The notes: generated by a model not told the origin, from the letters alone. A DNA stretch of 64,000 nucleotides from Solanum dulcamara (GCF_947179165.1 NC_077246.1:66380921-66444920); one strand, 5' to 3'; positions 1-11,903 are shown, numbered from the stretch's first letter. Made by a program: numbers and translations.

Positions 1-1558
1 CTCATGAGACTCCAACCACATCAAATTTGGCAAATCACATATCACATAATCACATTGGACTCCAACCACATCAAATTTGGCAAATCACATATCACATAAT
101 CACATTAGACTCCAATCCACTTCATCACATAACATCCTCATCAATATACCTCTACATCAATTATTCTACACATATTAAATAAGCACCATTCACGTCATCA
201 CTCACATCGTCATCAAAACATCTTCATCACATCATCATCATATATTATCATTTACATCATCATCAAACATTATCATCACATCATTGTCAAGTATCATCAT
301 CACATCAATCATCAAACATCTACTCCAAATCCTTATTTTAGTTCTATGTTCATTTTATAGAAGCAAAAGGACATTCTTAACTATCTAATTCATTCTTTTT
401 ATTCCAATCAATACATATATACACGAATCCATCCGCCTCAATTCAAGACAAATTATGACCAAAGAAATCTCATCTTGGGTTCATGTGAATGAAACATGAA
501 TCCATACTCTCAACAAAACTCAACTCAATAATATCGTCAACATCTATATACAAAGCTACATTTATAATCAATAATATGAAAGATAACTATTTAATAACTC
601 AAATCATTAAAAACATCAATCAACTAATAGTACTTAAAAACCTTCTATAGTTTAGGAAAACTTTCAAGGAAACCTTCTTAGAAGGTTCAACTCTTTCACA
701 ACTCCTATTCAACACATTTATGGGCATATGGAAGAACTAAATCCATATTTTAGATTAGCCTTACATACCTTGTTTGAAGACTTTGAAGAAACCCTTGTGT
801 TGGGTCTTGAAGCTCTTGGACCCTTCTTGTTAGAAATGGAGAAGAAGAAGAGAGAAAGAGAGAAGCTCCTAGGGCTTTTAGAGAGAGAGTGGGGGCTGAA
901 AAATGGTCCCAAAACGTTCAAGGATAGGGTATATATAATTAGGGAAAAAGTCCAATTTGTCCCTCTTCAAAAATCTGAAAAATGGGCAAAAATCTTGCTG
1001 GCGCTATAGTGGCGCGTCGCGCCACTGCAGCGCCAAGCCAAAATAGGCTTAAAAACCTGCACACCTAATAGTGGCGCGTCGCGCCAAGCCCCAAACTACT
1101 GAGGCTGTTTTCTGGCGCTATAGTGGCGTGGGGCGCCATTGGAGCGCCAAGCCTAATTTCGCCCAGGCCTGAAATTTTCCTGCAGTACTAGTCTGTAGTA
1201 AAATGGCCATAACTTTTGACTCCGAACTCCAAAAATTTCAATCTTGGTGGCGTTGGAAATAAGACTCAAAGACCTTTAATTTGGTAGGTCGTGGTCCACC
1301 CAGTTCTTTATATACTAGGAGATATGGTCGTTTGAAGTTGACCCTTAAACTAACTCGTCCGAAAACTTAATCAATTGGAGTTCTTTGGACTCGACTTGGT
1401 GTTAGAGATCCCTTATGACCCATAAACACATCTAACACACTTCAAATACTTAGGAATTAATCCTAACTCATGTGTAGAATTACAAGTCCTCCGGTCCGGG
1501 TCTACCCACACGGGAAAAAATGTTCGAATCTTAGCGAAAAATTTTGGGGGGTGTTACA
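1..1558 (-). repeat. Gypsy-type LTR, partial (runs off left edge)
   Basis: This stretch is the reverse complement of the first half of the solo LTR at 58569-61923. They share the CpG-rich palindromes, the block following them about protein-sized distances of conserved non-coding sequence, and the terminus. Read on minus it begins TGTAACACCCC at 1558, the normal TG start. A TATA-like run lies at 930-940 (minus), below palindromes at 1000-1034 and 1114-1148. The leftmost 120 bases hold a direct repeat of about 50 bp. Short reading frames here (for example 728-1009) have no recognisable product. Whether it is a solo LTR or part of a full element to the left cannot be seen. Confidence 0.8.
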
Positions 1559-2558
1559 ATCAGGTTTTATTAAGACTATCATCATGCTCACATCCCAATC
1601 ATAATCATGCATTCACAAGTTCAAATCTCTAGACTCAATCCTTAGGCATATACATTCAATATTAGTCAAAATACTATTAGAGTTTATAAAATAAGTAGTT
1701 TAAATCATTTGTTCAAGAAACAAGTTCGTAAAAACATCAATTACGCAATATTATGTAAAATATGTTAAGTTTAAGGAAATTCTCAAGAAACACAATCATG
1801 GGGATTCAATTTATTCACAAATCAACCTATCACAATCATGGGCACATGGAAGAACAAGGTTCATGCTTTAGTGTGGCCTTACATACCTGAAAGAATTAGA
1901 TTCTTGAAGAGCTTTGAAGAACTCGACGAATGCTCTTGGAACCCTAGCATTTTCTCCTCTTGAAATAACTTAGAACGTATGAATTTTGATTTTTCTATGG
2001 GTTTGAAATGAATGGGGAGGCTATAAGACTATAAGGTAGACTTAGGGAAGTTAATTGAGGGTAAAAGGTCAAAAAGACCCTTCTAGGAACGTAAGAAAAC
2101 CATAAAAAATAAAAAAACCGACCTTTTAATGAGTCTCGTCGCCCAAATCGGCGAGCTAGAGGTCTCCTCGCCGAATTGCCCTATCTGGATATGTTTTAAT
2201 AAAACGATCATAACTTTCTATTCCTAACTCCAAATGAGGCAAACTTGGTGGCGTTGGAAAAAGGACACGTAGATCTATAATTTTATAGGTTATGGGACAC
2301 CTAAATCTTAATATGATGAGATATATGGTTATTTGAAGTTGTCCCTCATATGATCTTCTACGAAAACTCAATCGGTAAAATATCTTTGAACTCGACTTAG
2401 TACTAGAGGTTCCTTATGAACCTAATTCACCTTAAATACACCTCGAATATTTAGGAATTGATCCTAAAACATATATACAATTAGAAGTCATCGGGCTCAG
2501 GCCTATATGCATAAGAAGAATAGTTCGGGTTTTAGCTTAAATATTTTCGGGTATAACA
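1559..2558 (-). repeat. Second gypsy-type LTR fragment
   Basis: Read on minus it starts TGTTATACCCG at 2558. Its left end (1570-1690) resembles 52505-52620 inside the solo LTR at 51361-53009. It also keeps the block found in the other LTRs near 2205-2360 (a '..cataacttt..aactcc..' stretch followed by '..ttggtggcgttgg..'). The abrupt switch at 1558/1559 suggests that the LTR to the left inserted into this one. It carries an inverted pair TCGGCGAG (2148-2155) and CTCGCCGA (2167-2174). A weak TATA-like stretch on minus lies near 2019-2040. Confidence 0.65.
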
Positions 2559-2754
2559 GTGGAAAATCAAACTCAACTGAGCTATTAATATTTTTCAACT
2601 TGTTAATTAAGTTAGCTTAAGATATAGTACATATAATATCATAAATTCTTATATTTCTATAATTTTGAAAAAGTCACGTTAACTTTGTAAAATTGTCTAA
2701 AGAATCGTTAATTAGGTTACCATAAGATATAATGCATGACACTATAATAAATTA

Positions 2755-2892
2755 AATTTTGTATGCCTACGAGTACTACAATAATAAAGTAAGGAAATGA
2801 ATAGTGTAGCAATAAAATATTATTATAAATTTTGTATGCCTACGAGTACTACAATAATAAAGTAAAGAAATGAATAGTGTAGCAATAAAATA
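2755..2892. repeat. Tandem duplication, period 73 bp
   Basis: Two nearly identical copies of a segment of about 66 bp (GTATGCCTACGAGTACTACA begins at 2761 and again at 2834), joined by a few AT bases. One difference is visible (aaggaaatg versus aaagaaatg). It looks like a local replication-slippage duplication. Confidence 0.9.
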
Positions 2893-3564
2893 AAATCTTC
2901 TATAGGAAAATATCATGTAGCTAGCGAGAATATTTGAGGATCTACATTATTTTGTTTGTTACATTATTCACTTATTTGACAAATATGATTTTTATAATAG
3001 TAAATTTCAAAATTTTCTTGTGCACATAGTGACTTGTTTAACACATCTGATTTAAATCATTTCTGTTTTTCTATGCTTTCTTTTATATGTTTTATAATAT
3101 GAAATTGTCTTCATGTTTTGATGATCATAAAAGTAATAGTCGTGATTTTTTTATTCATGAATTAAGAACCTCGTATTTGTTAATCTCAATAATCTTGACT
3201 ATATATTGGATATACTTTAGTAGTTGTAAATGTATCTTCATCATCGTTTAATTAGCACGAATACATAAAATTTTATTATGAAGTCAAATTTATAACTAAA
3301 CTAAAACCTAATTATAAAAATATGAACTAACAGTAATCTTTGATACCCCTACCCCCGTCCCCCTCCTTAAAAATAGAAATTATGTTACTGGTGGGAGGGG
3401 GCGGTGGAGGGGGGAGCGGAGAGAGGTTAGGTGGATCAATACCATGTAAATTAATATACACCAATAACAAAATATATGTATCAGAGATATGAAGCCTAAC
3501 CTCTCAAAAGATTCTAATTAAGGAAATAGGACAACTAGCTAAATTTTCATAGATAATAAAAATC

Positions 3565-3572
3565 TATTTAAA
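3565..3572 (+). promoter_or_regulatory. Candidate TATA box of the MLP gene
   Basis: TATTTAAA lies 73 bp upstream of the ATG at 3645, a plausible distance for a short plant 5' UTR. It is chosen by motif and position only; other AT-rich stretches nearby could serve. Confidence 0.4.
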
Positions 3573-3644
3573 GCTACAAGTTCTAAACATTTTGTAACCA
3601 CTATCTTTTCAACGACTTCTTGTGATTCTAAGAAAGAAGAAGTT

Positions 3645-4754
3645 ATGGGTGTGAAAGGCAAGTTGATTGCTTCAATAGAGGTGAAGTGTGGAGGACACTC
3701 TATTCATAATATGTTTCACATCAATGCTCATCATATAGCCAACATAAACCCTAGTAAGATCAATCGTTTTGAAATTCATGAAGGTGAAACCGTAAAAATT
3801 GGTTCAATTGTTAGCTGGAAATATAACAAGGGTAACACACAATTATCCAATTTCTTTCTCTCAATAGTATTTGCTTCCATCAATTTTCTATATTTAGGTG
3901 CATTTTGTATAACGGATGTCATTTTTTCATGAATTTCTTTTTTTCTGGGAAAAAGTTGTTTGACAGCGTTTGATTACCATAAATATATTCCAAGTATAAC
4001 ATTTTGCATCCAAGAAGAAGAAAAAAAACCTCTCTTCACTTGTGGGCGCGCTTAAGTCATTTGTTTAATTCAAAGTTTCAAACTATCTTAATTTTTAACT
4101 TTATTTTACTCTATTAGTCTATAGCATTCAAAAGTTCCATAAATTGAAACAATCTGTGATTTTTTAATATTATTAATATATAATATATGATTTTCGTAAT
4201 ATATATTTTTCGCTCTCTAGCTAAATAGTAAGAAATAATTTTCAAACATTTTGCGAAGAAAACTTTTATCATGAAAGATTACTTCTTTCCTACCAAACAC
4301 AATATAACCAGATTTATAACACGTCCTACTAACCCTATATTCTCTAAAAAGTGAAAAATGGAAATGAAAAATGAGAAAAATAAATAAATTAGATGAAGGT
4401 ATTATTTTGTGCGTGTTTAGATCTTTTAATGAGGATTTGAACGTTTTAATTAGGAGTAACATTTCTTGTATTCTTTATTTCATTTTAATGATTATAGATG
4501 GAGAAGAAAAGTTTGCTAATCAAGTGATTGAAGCCATCGACCCTCATAAGAAATCAATTACTTGGAAAGTGATTGAAGGAAATGTGTTAGAGTTATATAA
4601 TTCCTTCACTGTTATCACATCCAGTGAACACCATTGGACTACGTTGGCATTCGAGTACGAGAAAAAAAGTGAAGATACCCCAGAGCCCCTCACTCTTTTG
4701 GGTTTTTTCTTTGATGTTATCAAACAGATGGATGGTCACCTTCTCAAGCAATAG
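3645..4754 (+). CDS. Major latex protein-like (MLP, Bet v 1 superfamily) protein, two exons
   Basis: Two exons: 3645-3831 and 4498-4754, with a 666-bp intron bounded by GT (3832-3833) and AG (4496-4497). Splicing joins AAG-G to AT-GGA, giving ...YNKDGEEK..., and a 147-residue protein, the usual MLP length. Exon 1 starts MGVKGKLIASIEVKCGG and has HEGETVKIGSIVSW; exon 2 has VIEGNVLELYNSF near residues 90-102 and ends GHLLKQ. These are characteristic of the plant MLP/RRP branch of the Bet v 1 (START-like) fold. Members form a hydrophobic cavity and are soluble; they are linked to fruit and latex tissue, defence and ligand transport, but the ligand here is unknown. The single intron near codon 62 is typical of the family. 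No lesion is seen, so this is the one apparently intact gene in the window. Confidence 0.93.
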
Positions 4755-5795
4755 AAAATCTCTATATATATGTGTGCGCGCCCTTGTGCTTCTATCTTAT
4801 TCTATCTAATTCTATGAATAATATTTATTATCTAATTAGTAATAACAATACGTGGAACGAAGCTACTCGACCTACAGGGAGAGGTATTAAGTTACTCGAC
4901 CGTTAGGGAGAGGTATTAAGTTACTCGACGTGTGATGAATAATTTACAATATTGTCTAGTTCAAGCTAGCGTGTGAAATAAATAATGTTATAGTTGAATA
5001 ATATATATTGCATGTCGACCTCCTTCAATGGATCGATGCTAATAGAAGCTTAAAAAATTCAGAAAAAATACAGGACTTACTGATTTCAAATACGCGACCT
5101 TACGGTGCAATGTGGAGTTCACAACCATCACTCCACAAATCAAAATTTATCAATAAAAGTCATTTACTTTATTAATTGATATTCATATGTTTAGTGCATT
5201 AGTTTTATAATTCTATGTTTGATAAAGTTAATTATCGCACAAAATGGTATTGCGTGATATTATTTAACTAGCTTGAATTAGCGCTTAGTGGTACACCTGT
5301 CATTTTCATCAAATCGTGAGTCTGCTTCTAATATAACATGAATGACACTATAACTTAAATAATCATTGAGTGAACCCTATTCTAGCCATCTAGTAGTTAC
5401 TTTTAAATCCATTTACATTTGTAATTAACTTGAAACATTTTATTTTAATCATATAAGTAATTCCTTAGCTATATGGCAAAAATAATAAATGACATCTATC
5501 CCAAATTCCCAATATGTCCGAGTGTGATCACAAGTCGTTAATGGTATTTTTGTTATGCATGTTACACATATTTAGCTTATGTCAATAAATTATAACATAA
5601 TGTCAGAGACCTCTCCTCGAATTTCTCTTCATTACACTTGACATTTTTCGTGAATTATAATATTACGTATATCTATCTTATTTTAATTTTTTACAATAAT
5701 TCTTTTTATCTATTTCTTTATCAATATGGATAAATATATAATTTGAACAATATGCCCTTCGCTAGTATTAGATTTTTTAAATAAATTATTATATC
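4755..5795. other. Intergenic DNA downstream of the MLP gene
   Basis: AT-rich DNA with no recognisable coding. At 4858-4935 there are two to three copies of a unit of about 30 bp containing GAGAGGTATTAAGTTACTCG. The 3' UTR and poly(A) site of the MLP gene should fall in the first few hundred bases but cannot be placed from sequence alone. Confidence 0.5.
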
Positions 5796-5800
5796 AAAAT

Positions 5801-6001
5801 TGTTATAAACAAATTGACTTAGCAAAATAAGAAAAAACAATAAGAGAAAGAGAGAATGGAGAGAATTTCAATGTATGTATTACGATCTGCGTAAGGCTAT
5901 TTATAGCCTAAAATGTTATGAAGATAAGGGAGAACAATATATATTTTTTAAGTGGGTCCTACAAAGTGGAACATCCACTACTTTACTTTACTTTCATAAT
6001 A
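5801..6001 (-). repeat. 3' LTR of copia B
   Basis: Starts TGTTATAAAC and ends TTCATAATA, where the expected terminal CA has become TA. It is preceded by AAAAT, one half of the target duplication. Purine-rich CCAGGGGGGAG (minus, 6002-6012) directly abuts it as the polypurine tract. Confidence 0.9.
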
Positions 6002-6260
6002 CTCCCCCCTGGATGTCCACGTGTAAGGTGCCTCATTAAAAACTTTACAAGAAACAATATACATAGTTATCCTAAACATCCATAGATGTTGTGCCTCGTT
6101 AAAAACTTACTAGGAAATATCTAGTGGGAAAAAGCCTAGAGAAGGAAAAAGCGTACACACTTCTGGTAATACGCCCTGAATGTTGCCTCATTAAAAATCT
6201 TACCAGGAAAACTCACTGGGACAAAACCTTGGTTAAGGCAAAAAGAGTACAGCGCATATT
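6002..6260 (-). other. 3' UTR of copia B with three repeated modules
   Basis: Between the RNase H remnant and the 3' LTR, a module of about 40 bp recurs three times (about 6028-6053, 6091-6140 and 6184-6231). On minus it reads roughly as 'cccactgggttttcctggtaagatttttaatgaggca' in two halves. The same module occurs twice at the equivalent place in copia A, so it is a property of the lineage and not chance. It has no coding potential. Confidence 0.75.
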
Positions 6261-6399
6261 TTACTCCCTCTGATGAAAACTTCATTTAATATTTTGGAGA
6301 CGACGCATTCCAATTTTATATCTTACTTTCTCAAAAGTTGATATTGGTAATGCCTTTGTGAATAAATCTGCAAGATTATAAATCGAACGAACTTGTTGT

Positions 6400-9300
6400 A
6401 CATTAATATCACCATTCTTCTAAAGATCATGTGTGAAGAATAATTTTTGTAAAATATGCTTCATTTTATCTCTTTTTATGAAGCCACCTTTCAATTGAGC
6501 TATGCACATAACATGGTCTTTGAATATAACTGTGGGTACTTTGACATCATTTTCGAGGCCATATCTTTTTTTGATGAATTGTATCATCGATCTCAACCAC
6601 ACATATTCTATACTTGCTTCATGAATTCGCTATTTTTTCAGCATGATTTGAAGAAGTAACAACAATAGACTGTTTTGTGGATCGCCATGATATAACAGTT
6701 CCTCCATGTGTAAATAGATAGCCCTTTTGATATCGAGCTTTATGTGGGTCTGATAAATAACTTGCATCTTCATAACCAATAAGGTCTACACAGTCTTTGT
6801 TAGTATAAAACAAACTCATACAAATGGTACCCTTAAGATATCGCAAAATATACTTGATACCATCTCAATGTCTTCGCGTTCAAGATGAACTATACCTTGC
6901 CAGTAAATTAACAGAAAATGTTATATCAGGCCTGGTTGCGTTAGCAAGATACATAAGTGCACCAATAACACTGAGATATGGTACTTCAGGACCAAGAAGT
7001 TCTCCATTCTCTTCTTGAGGTCAAAATGGATCTTTTTTCACTTCAAGTGATCGAACAACCATTGAAGTACTTAATGGATGTGTTTTGTTCATGTAAAATT
7101 ATTTTAAGATTTTCTCAGTGTAGGCAGATTGGTGGACAAAGACCCCGTCTGCTAAATGTTCAATTTGCAGACCTAGACAAAGTTTTGTCTTTCTAAGGTC
7201 TTTCATCTCAAATTCTTCCTTTAGTGATTCAATCGCCTTTTGGACCTCTTCAGGGGTTCTAATGAGATTTATGTCATCAACATAAATGACGAATATAACG
7301 AACTCTGATTCTGTTTTCTTAATAAAAGCACATGGACAAATGACATCATTTATATAACCTTTATTTATCAAGTACTCACTAAGGTGATTATACCATATAC
7401 GCCCTGATTATTTCAAACCATATAATGATCGTTGCAATTTGATTGAGTACATCTCAAGAGACTTAGTACATTGTTCAGGCAATTTTAATCCTTCTGGGAT
7501 TTTCATGTAAATTTTATTATCAAGTGAACCATAACGGTAAGCTGTAACTACATCCATTAGATATATTTCAAGATTTTTATGTACAGCTAAACTGATGAGA
7601 TATCAAAAAGTTATTCCATCAATAACAGGTGAATATGTTTCTTCATAGTTGACCCCAGGTCTTTGAGAGAATCCTTGTGCAACAAGGCGTGCCTTGTATC
7701 TTACAATTTCATTTCTCTCATTTCGTTTTCGCACAAAAACTCATTTATAGCCAATTGGTTTTACACATTCGGGGGTTTGGACTACAGGTTCAAAAACCTC
7801 ACGTTTAGCAAGTAAGTCTAATTCTGATTGAATTACCTTTTGTCATTCTAGTCAATCACATCCATATCGACATTCTTCGATGGATTTAGGCTCAAGACTT
7901 TCACTATCTTGCATGAGATTAAGTGCAACATTATATGCAAAATATTATCAATCGTGATTTTTGATTGATCTAAATTTATCTCCACACCGATAGAACTTAT
8001 TGAAGTTTTTCATTCACTTGAGTCTCGGGTTCACTGATTTCTTCAAGAATATCGTGATTACTCAAATCTTGACCTTCTTCGGGAGGTTCTTTTATAGTAT
8101 CATCTTTATTATTTCCTACACTTCTCTTTCTAGGATTTTTATCCTTTGAACCCAACAGTCTATCACACTTCAGGCGTGTTTGAGATTCAGAAGTTATGAT
8201 ACTAGTAGATAGTCCTTTTGGGACATCAATCTGGATAGTCACATTCACTACAGGGATATGTGACTTAGTTATCCTTTTTGAATCAGTAAATGCATGTAAT
8301 ATTTGATTGACTATTTCCTCTAAGTGCATGATCTTCTAGACCTCTTGCTCACATGTGCGGGTCCGTCAATCAAAATGAGACAATAATCCACGCAATTTCT
8401 CTTTCGGGTTCCTTTTTCTTCCCCTAATTATGGAAAAGTTGTTTCAACAAACCGATAATCTATAGATCGAACAGTAAATAAATCTCTTATCAATGGTTTA
8501 AGGTAGCGAATTATGGAGGGTGAATCAAACCCAACATATATGTCCAACCTTCATTGAGGGCCCATCTTTGTACATTATGGTGGTGCTACAGGCACGTATC
8601 TCGCACAACCAAAAATTCGTAGATGGACTATATTTGGTTCATGACCAAATACTAATTATGACGGAGAGTATTTATTATAGTTGTTTGGTCTATGACGTAC
8701 AAGTGTTGTTGCATGTAAGATAGCATGACCCCAAACAGTAATTGACAATTTTGATTTCATAATTAGAGGTCTTGCTATCAATTATAGGCACTTAATAAAT
8801 GACTTTGCAATGCCATTTTGAGTATGAACATGAGCAACAAGATGTTCAATTTTTATCCCAATTGATAAGCAATAATCATCAAAAGATTGGGATGTAAATT
8901 CTCCAGTATTATCAAGGCGAATAGCCTTAATTGGATAATATGATAATTGAGCCCTTAATTTTATTATTTGTTCTAATAACTTCGCAAACTACAGGTTGCG
9001 AGATGATAAGAGGCACACATGATACCATCTTGATGATGCATCTATTAGGACTATGAAATATCTAAACAATCCACTAGGTGGATGAATAGGTCCACATATA
9101 TCTCCATGTATACGCTCTAAAAAGCCAGGAGATTTGATGTCAACCTTCAGGGTTGATGGTCTGACAATTAATTTGCCTTTATAACAAGCAACACATGAAA
9201 ATTCATCATTCGTAAGAATCTTCAGGTTCTTTAATGAATGTCTAGTTAACGGCTCATCATTATTGATCCAAGATGACCTATTCGATCATGCCATAACACA

Positions 9301-9770
9301 AATGTATTTAGATCATTAAACTTCTGGTTTATGATCAAATGTGCTTCAATTGCACTATTTTTTGCATAATATAGGCCAGACGACAAAGTTGGTAATTTTT
9401 CCAAAATATATTTCTGGCTCGAGACACTCTTGGTTATACCAAGGTATACAATATTCATTTCATGTAGTGTCTCAACGTGATATCCATTTCTGCGAATATC
9501 TTTAAAACTTAACCAGTTTATTGGGTATTTAGAAAAGAACAATGCATCTTCTATAACAATCTTTGTCCCCTTAGGCAGAAATAGAATAGCTCTTCCGGAG
9601 GCTTCATTCATTTTTTAATTAGCAAAAATTGTAGTAACATTTGTTTTTCTTCTAAGCAAGTAGGAAAAATATTTCTCCTCTTTAAAAATGGCATGAGTCG
9701 TTCCACTATCAATTACTCAAATATCCTCGTGATTGATCATTGATCCAAATAAAATTTGAGGCATATTCAT
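6400..9770 (-). pseudogene. Copia B pol remnant (PR-INT-RT-RNase H)
   Basis: Remnant of the pol polyprotein, read on minus from an ATG at 9768-9770. Near 9700-9720 is the protease-type D-S-G-T-T-H. At 9246-9611 is the pre-integrase segment with VLWHDRIGHLG. RT lies below 8330 and includes the catalytic VIYVDDINLI and the copia landmark FEMKDL (7099-7371). RNase H lies at 6420-6846, with SYLSDPHKARYQKGYL and a WLRS.. segment. In a live element this would process Gag, copy RNA to DNA and integrate it. Here stops and frameshifts separate all domains, so it cannot make a functional polyprotein. Confidence 0.88.
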
Positions 9771-9901
9771 ATTTTTCTTCAAAAAGAAATAAGGTAAACG
9801 TTATAATTAAAAAATGGTTCATTATATAAATTTTATTTATTTACATGAATTAGAAAAATATAAACATATTATTTATTACAGAAAAATAAAAAGAAAATTA
9901 A

Positions 9902-10878
9902 TTAAATATTATTAGGCTTATCAATATTCATATTTTCTTCTAAAAAATTAAAGAAATCAGCTACATCTAGATGCATAGGCTCAATATTATCTTCAGAGAT
10001 AAAATTTGTCTCTAGATTATTTTCTGCCCTCTTCAAGGATGTCTGATATAGCTGAACCAGACGTTTTGATGACCGGTAGGTCCGTGGCCAATGCCCTATA
10101 CCTCCACATCTATGACATATACTTTCTGAATTTTCTTTTGGTATAGCTTCTGGCTTTTCACTCTTCTTTTTATATTGCTGATCATTTCTCGATGCCAGCC
10201 GAGCATCATGATTATAATTCTTTCTTCAACCATAATCACGACTAGGGCCATGACCTCTTTCTCACTGGATATAGTTTTTCTAATTCACTTCAGAGAATAT
10301 CAAAGAATCAACGGGTTGACTATCATAATTTTTCATTAACAGTTCGTTGTACCGTTCAGTAATAAGAATGTGAGAAAGTAATTCAGAATATTTTTTAAAA
10401 TTCTTTTCGCGATATTGTTGCATGAGCATATTCGCAGATGGAAATGTGGAGTATGTTTTTTCAAGTTTCTCTTATCGAGTGATTTCTTTTCCGCATAAAT
10501 ATAACTGTGCTATAATTCTAAACAAGGTAGAATTATATTCAGTTATATTTTTAAAACCCATTAATCTCAGATTGAGTCAATCATGACATTCTTGTGGAAG
10601 GATGACCAACTTCAGGTGGTCATATCTTTTTTTAGATTCTTCCACAGTTTAAGGGGGTCTTTTAATATGAGGTACTGTAATTTTAACCCCTCGTCAAGAT
10701 GGTGACGGAGAAATATCATGACTTTGGCGTGGTCTTGACTAAATGTCATATTGTCATCTTTGATGGTGTCTGCCTGACCCATTGATTCTAGGTGTATTTC
10801 GGCATCTAGTGCCGATGATGAGTAGCATTTTCCAAATATATCAAGAGCAACAAATTCAAGTTTAGAGATATTAGACAT
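9902..10878 (-). pseudogene. Copia B gag remnant
   Basis: The gag start MSNISKLEFVALDI is at 10878 and is almost identical to that of copia A at 13564, followed by HAKVMIFLRHHLDEGLK. Frameshifts interrupt the middle. A CCHC-type knuckle region is recognisable only weakly near 10090-10120. The frame finally closes at 9902-9904, well before pol starts at 9770. Gag would form the virus-like particle that packages element RNA. Confidence 0.85.
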
Positions 10879-10943
10879 TTTAAGAAAAAATAAAATTCTT
10901 ACCCTTTTGTTATCTTTTTAAAATTGCTTAAAGTGATGGAGAC

Positions 10944-10957
10944 TCGTGCTGATAACG
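10944..10957 (-). promoter_or_regulatory. Primer binding site of copia B
   Basis: Directly adjoining the 5' LTR, minus reads CGTTATCAGCACGA. The same sequence follows the 5' LTR of copia A. It is not the common initiator-Met type (TGGTATCAGAGC). Twelve bases match the anticodon arm of tRNA-Ile if the wobble inosine is read as G (see findings). Confidence 0.7.
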
Positions 10958-11159
10958 TGTTATAAACAAATTAACTTAGCAAAATAAGAAGAAGACCGTA
11001 AGAGAAAAAGAGAATGGAGAGAATTTCAATGTATGTATTACGATCTGTGTAAGGCTATTTATAGCCTGAAATGTTACGAAGATAAGGGAGAACAATATAT
11101 ATTTTTTAAGTGGGTCCCACAAAGTGGAACATCCACTATTTTATTTTATTTTCATAACA
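10958..11159 (-). repeat. 5' LTR of copia B
   Basis: TGTTATAAAC...TTCATAACA, followed by target duplication AAAAT at 11160-11164. It differs from the 3' LTR at several sites by eye, so the insertion is not recent. On minus, the 'ggctataaatagcc' stretch (near 11053-11066) is a likely TATA region. Confidence 0.92.
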
Positions 11160-11164
11160 AAAAT

Positions 11165-11903
11165 ATTATATTTATTATTATTTAAATGTGAGTAACAAAA
11201 TTAAAGGTGTTCGCAAATCGATTTGGATCAGTTCTTTATCAAAACAGGGATGATTCGCATTTACAGGGGACGACTTTTCGTGCAAAATTTACCCCCACCA
11301 ACTTTTCCTTCCTCATTTACCCACATTACAATTAAAAAAAAAAAAGAACCTCATTATTTTAAATTTTTTGCTGTGTTTCTGTTTATATATTTTTTATAAA
11401 ATGCTAATTAGAAAAGGTTTAAAAAAAATAGTTTTACTTCTTAATTAAGATATAATCCTTTTTTATTAAATATTTATTCTATTTATATGTCATCTTTTTG
11501 TAATTGAGATGTTTATAGTTTTTAAGAACAATTACTTCTATAGAAATAAAATAAAAAATAATTAATTTTATTCTTAAATATTTAAGATGATAAATAATTT
11601 GAGAGGCACATGGAAATATGGATAGAACTTAAGTATATTGAAAAAATAACTAAATCTTATACGTATTCAAGATGGAGATACGATTTATATATTTAAAAAA
11701 AAAACAATTCATTATGTCATTATCTACGAGACAAATTTCCTGATTTCCATGGTCTAAATATTATTTATAAGATATGTAAAGCGTATTTTATATGCAAATA
11801 CTACATATCGTATTATGGTAAAAAGGTTATTTTTTCTATTATTCATAATGATATATAAAAGAAAAACAAAGTATTAAACTATCGGGTTAATTAGCACTGG
11901 ATA
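11165..11903. other. AT-rich intergenic DNA
   Basis: Low-complexity AT-rich sequence between copia B and a hAT MITE. I see no coding sequence, structural RNA or transposon ends in it. Confidence 0.5.

Larger units (their letters stand above)
2559..3644. other. Intergenic DNA upstream of the MLP gene
   Basis: AT-rich, non-coding by inspection. It contains a tandem duplication and a C-rich/G-rich tract pair, listed separately. I see no transposon ends with matching target duplications in it. The last 100 bases must contain the promoter and 5' UTR of the gene that starts at 3645. Confidence 0.6.
5801..11159 (-). mobile_element. Ty1/copia LTR retrotransposon B, decayed, with both LTRs
   Basis: Left LTR 5801-6001 and right LTR 10958-11159 share about 200 bp. 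The element is flanked by a 5-bp target duplication AAAAT (5796-5800 and 11160-11164). Reading on minus: 5' LTR, PBS, gag, a 131-bp spacer, then protease, integrase, reverse transcriptase and RNase H remnants in that order, which is the copia order. Many stops and frameshifts break the coding. The 3' UTR modules and the PBS are shared with copia A (13180-28362), so both belong to one lineage. Confidence 0.93.

Noticed and set aside
728..1009. Overlapping frames on both strands (93 and 67 codons)
   Set aside because: They fall in an LTR that also occurs at 58569-61923, and show no domain.
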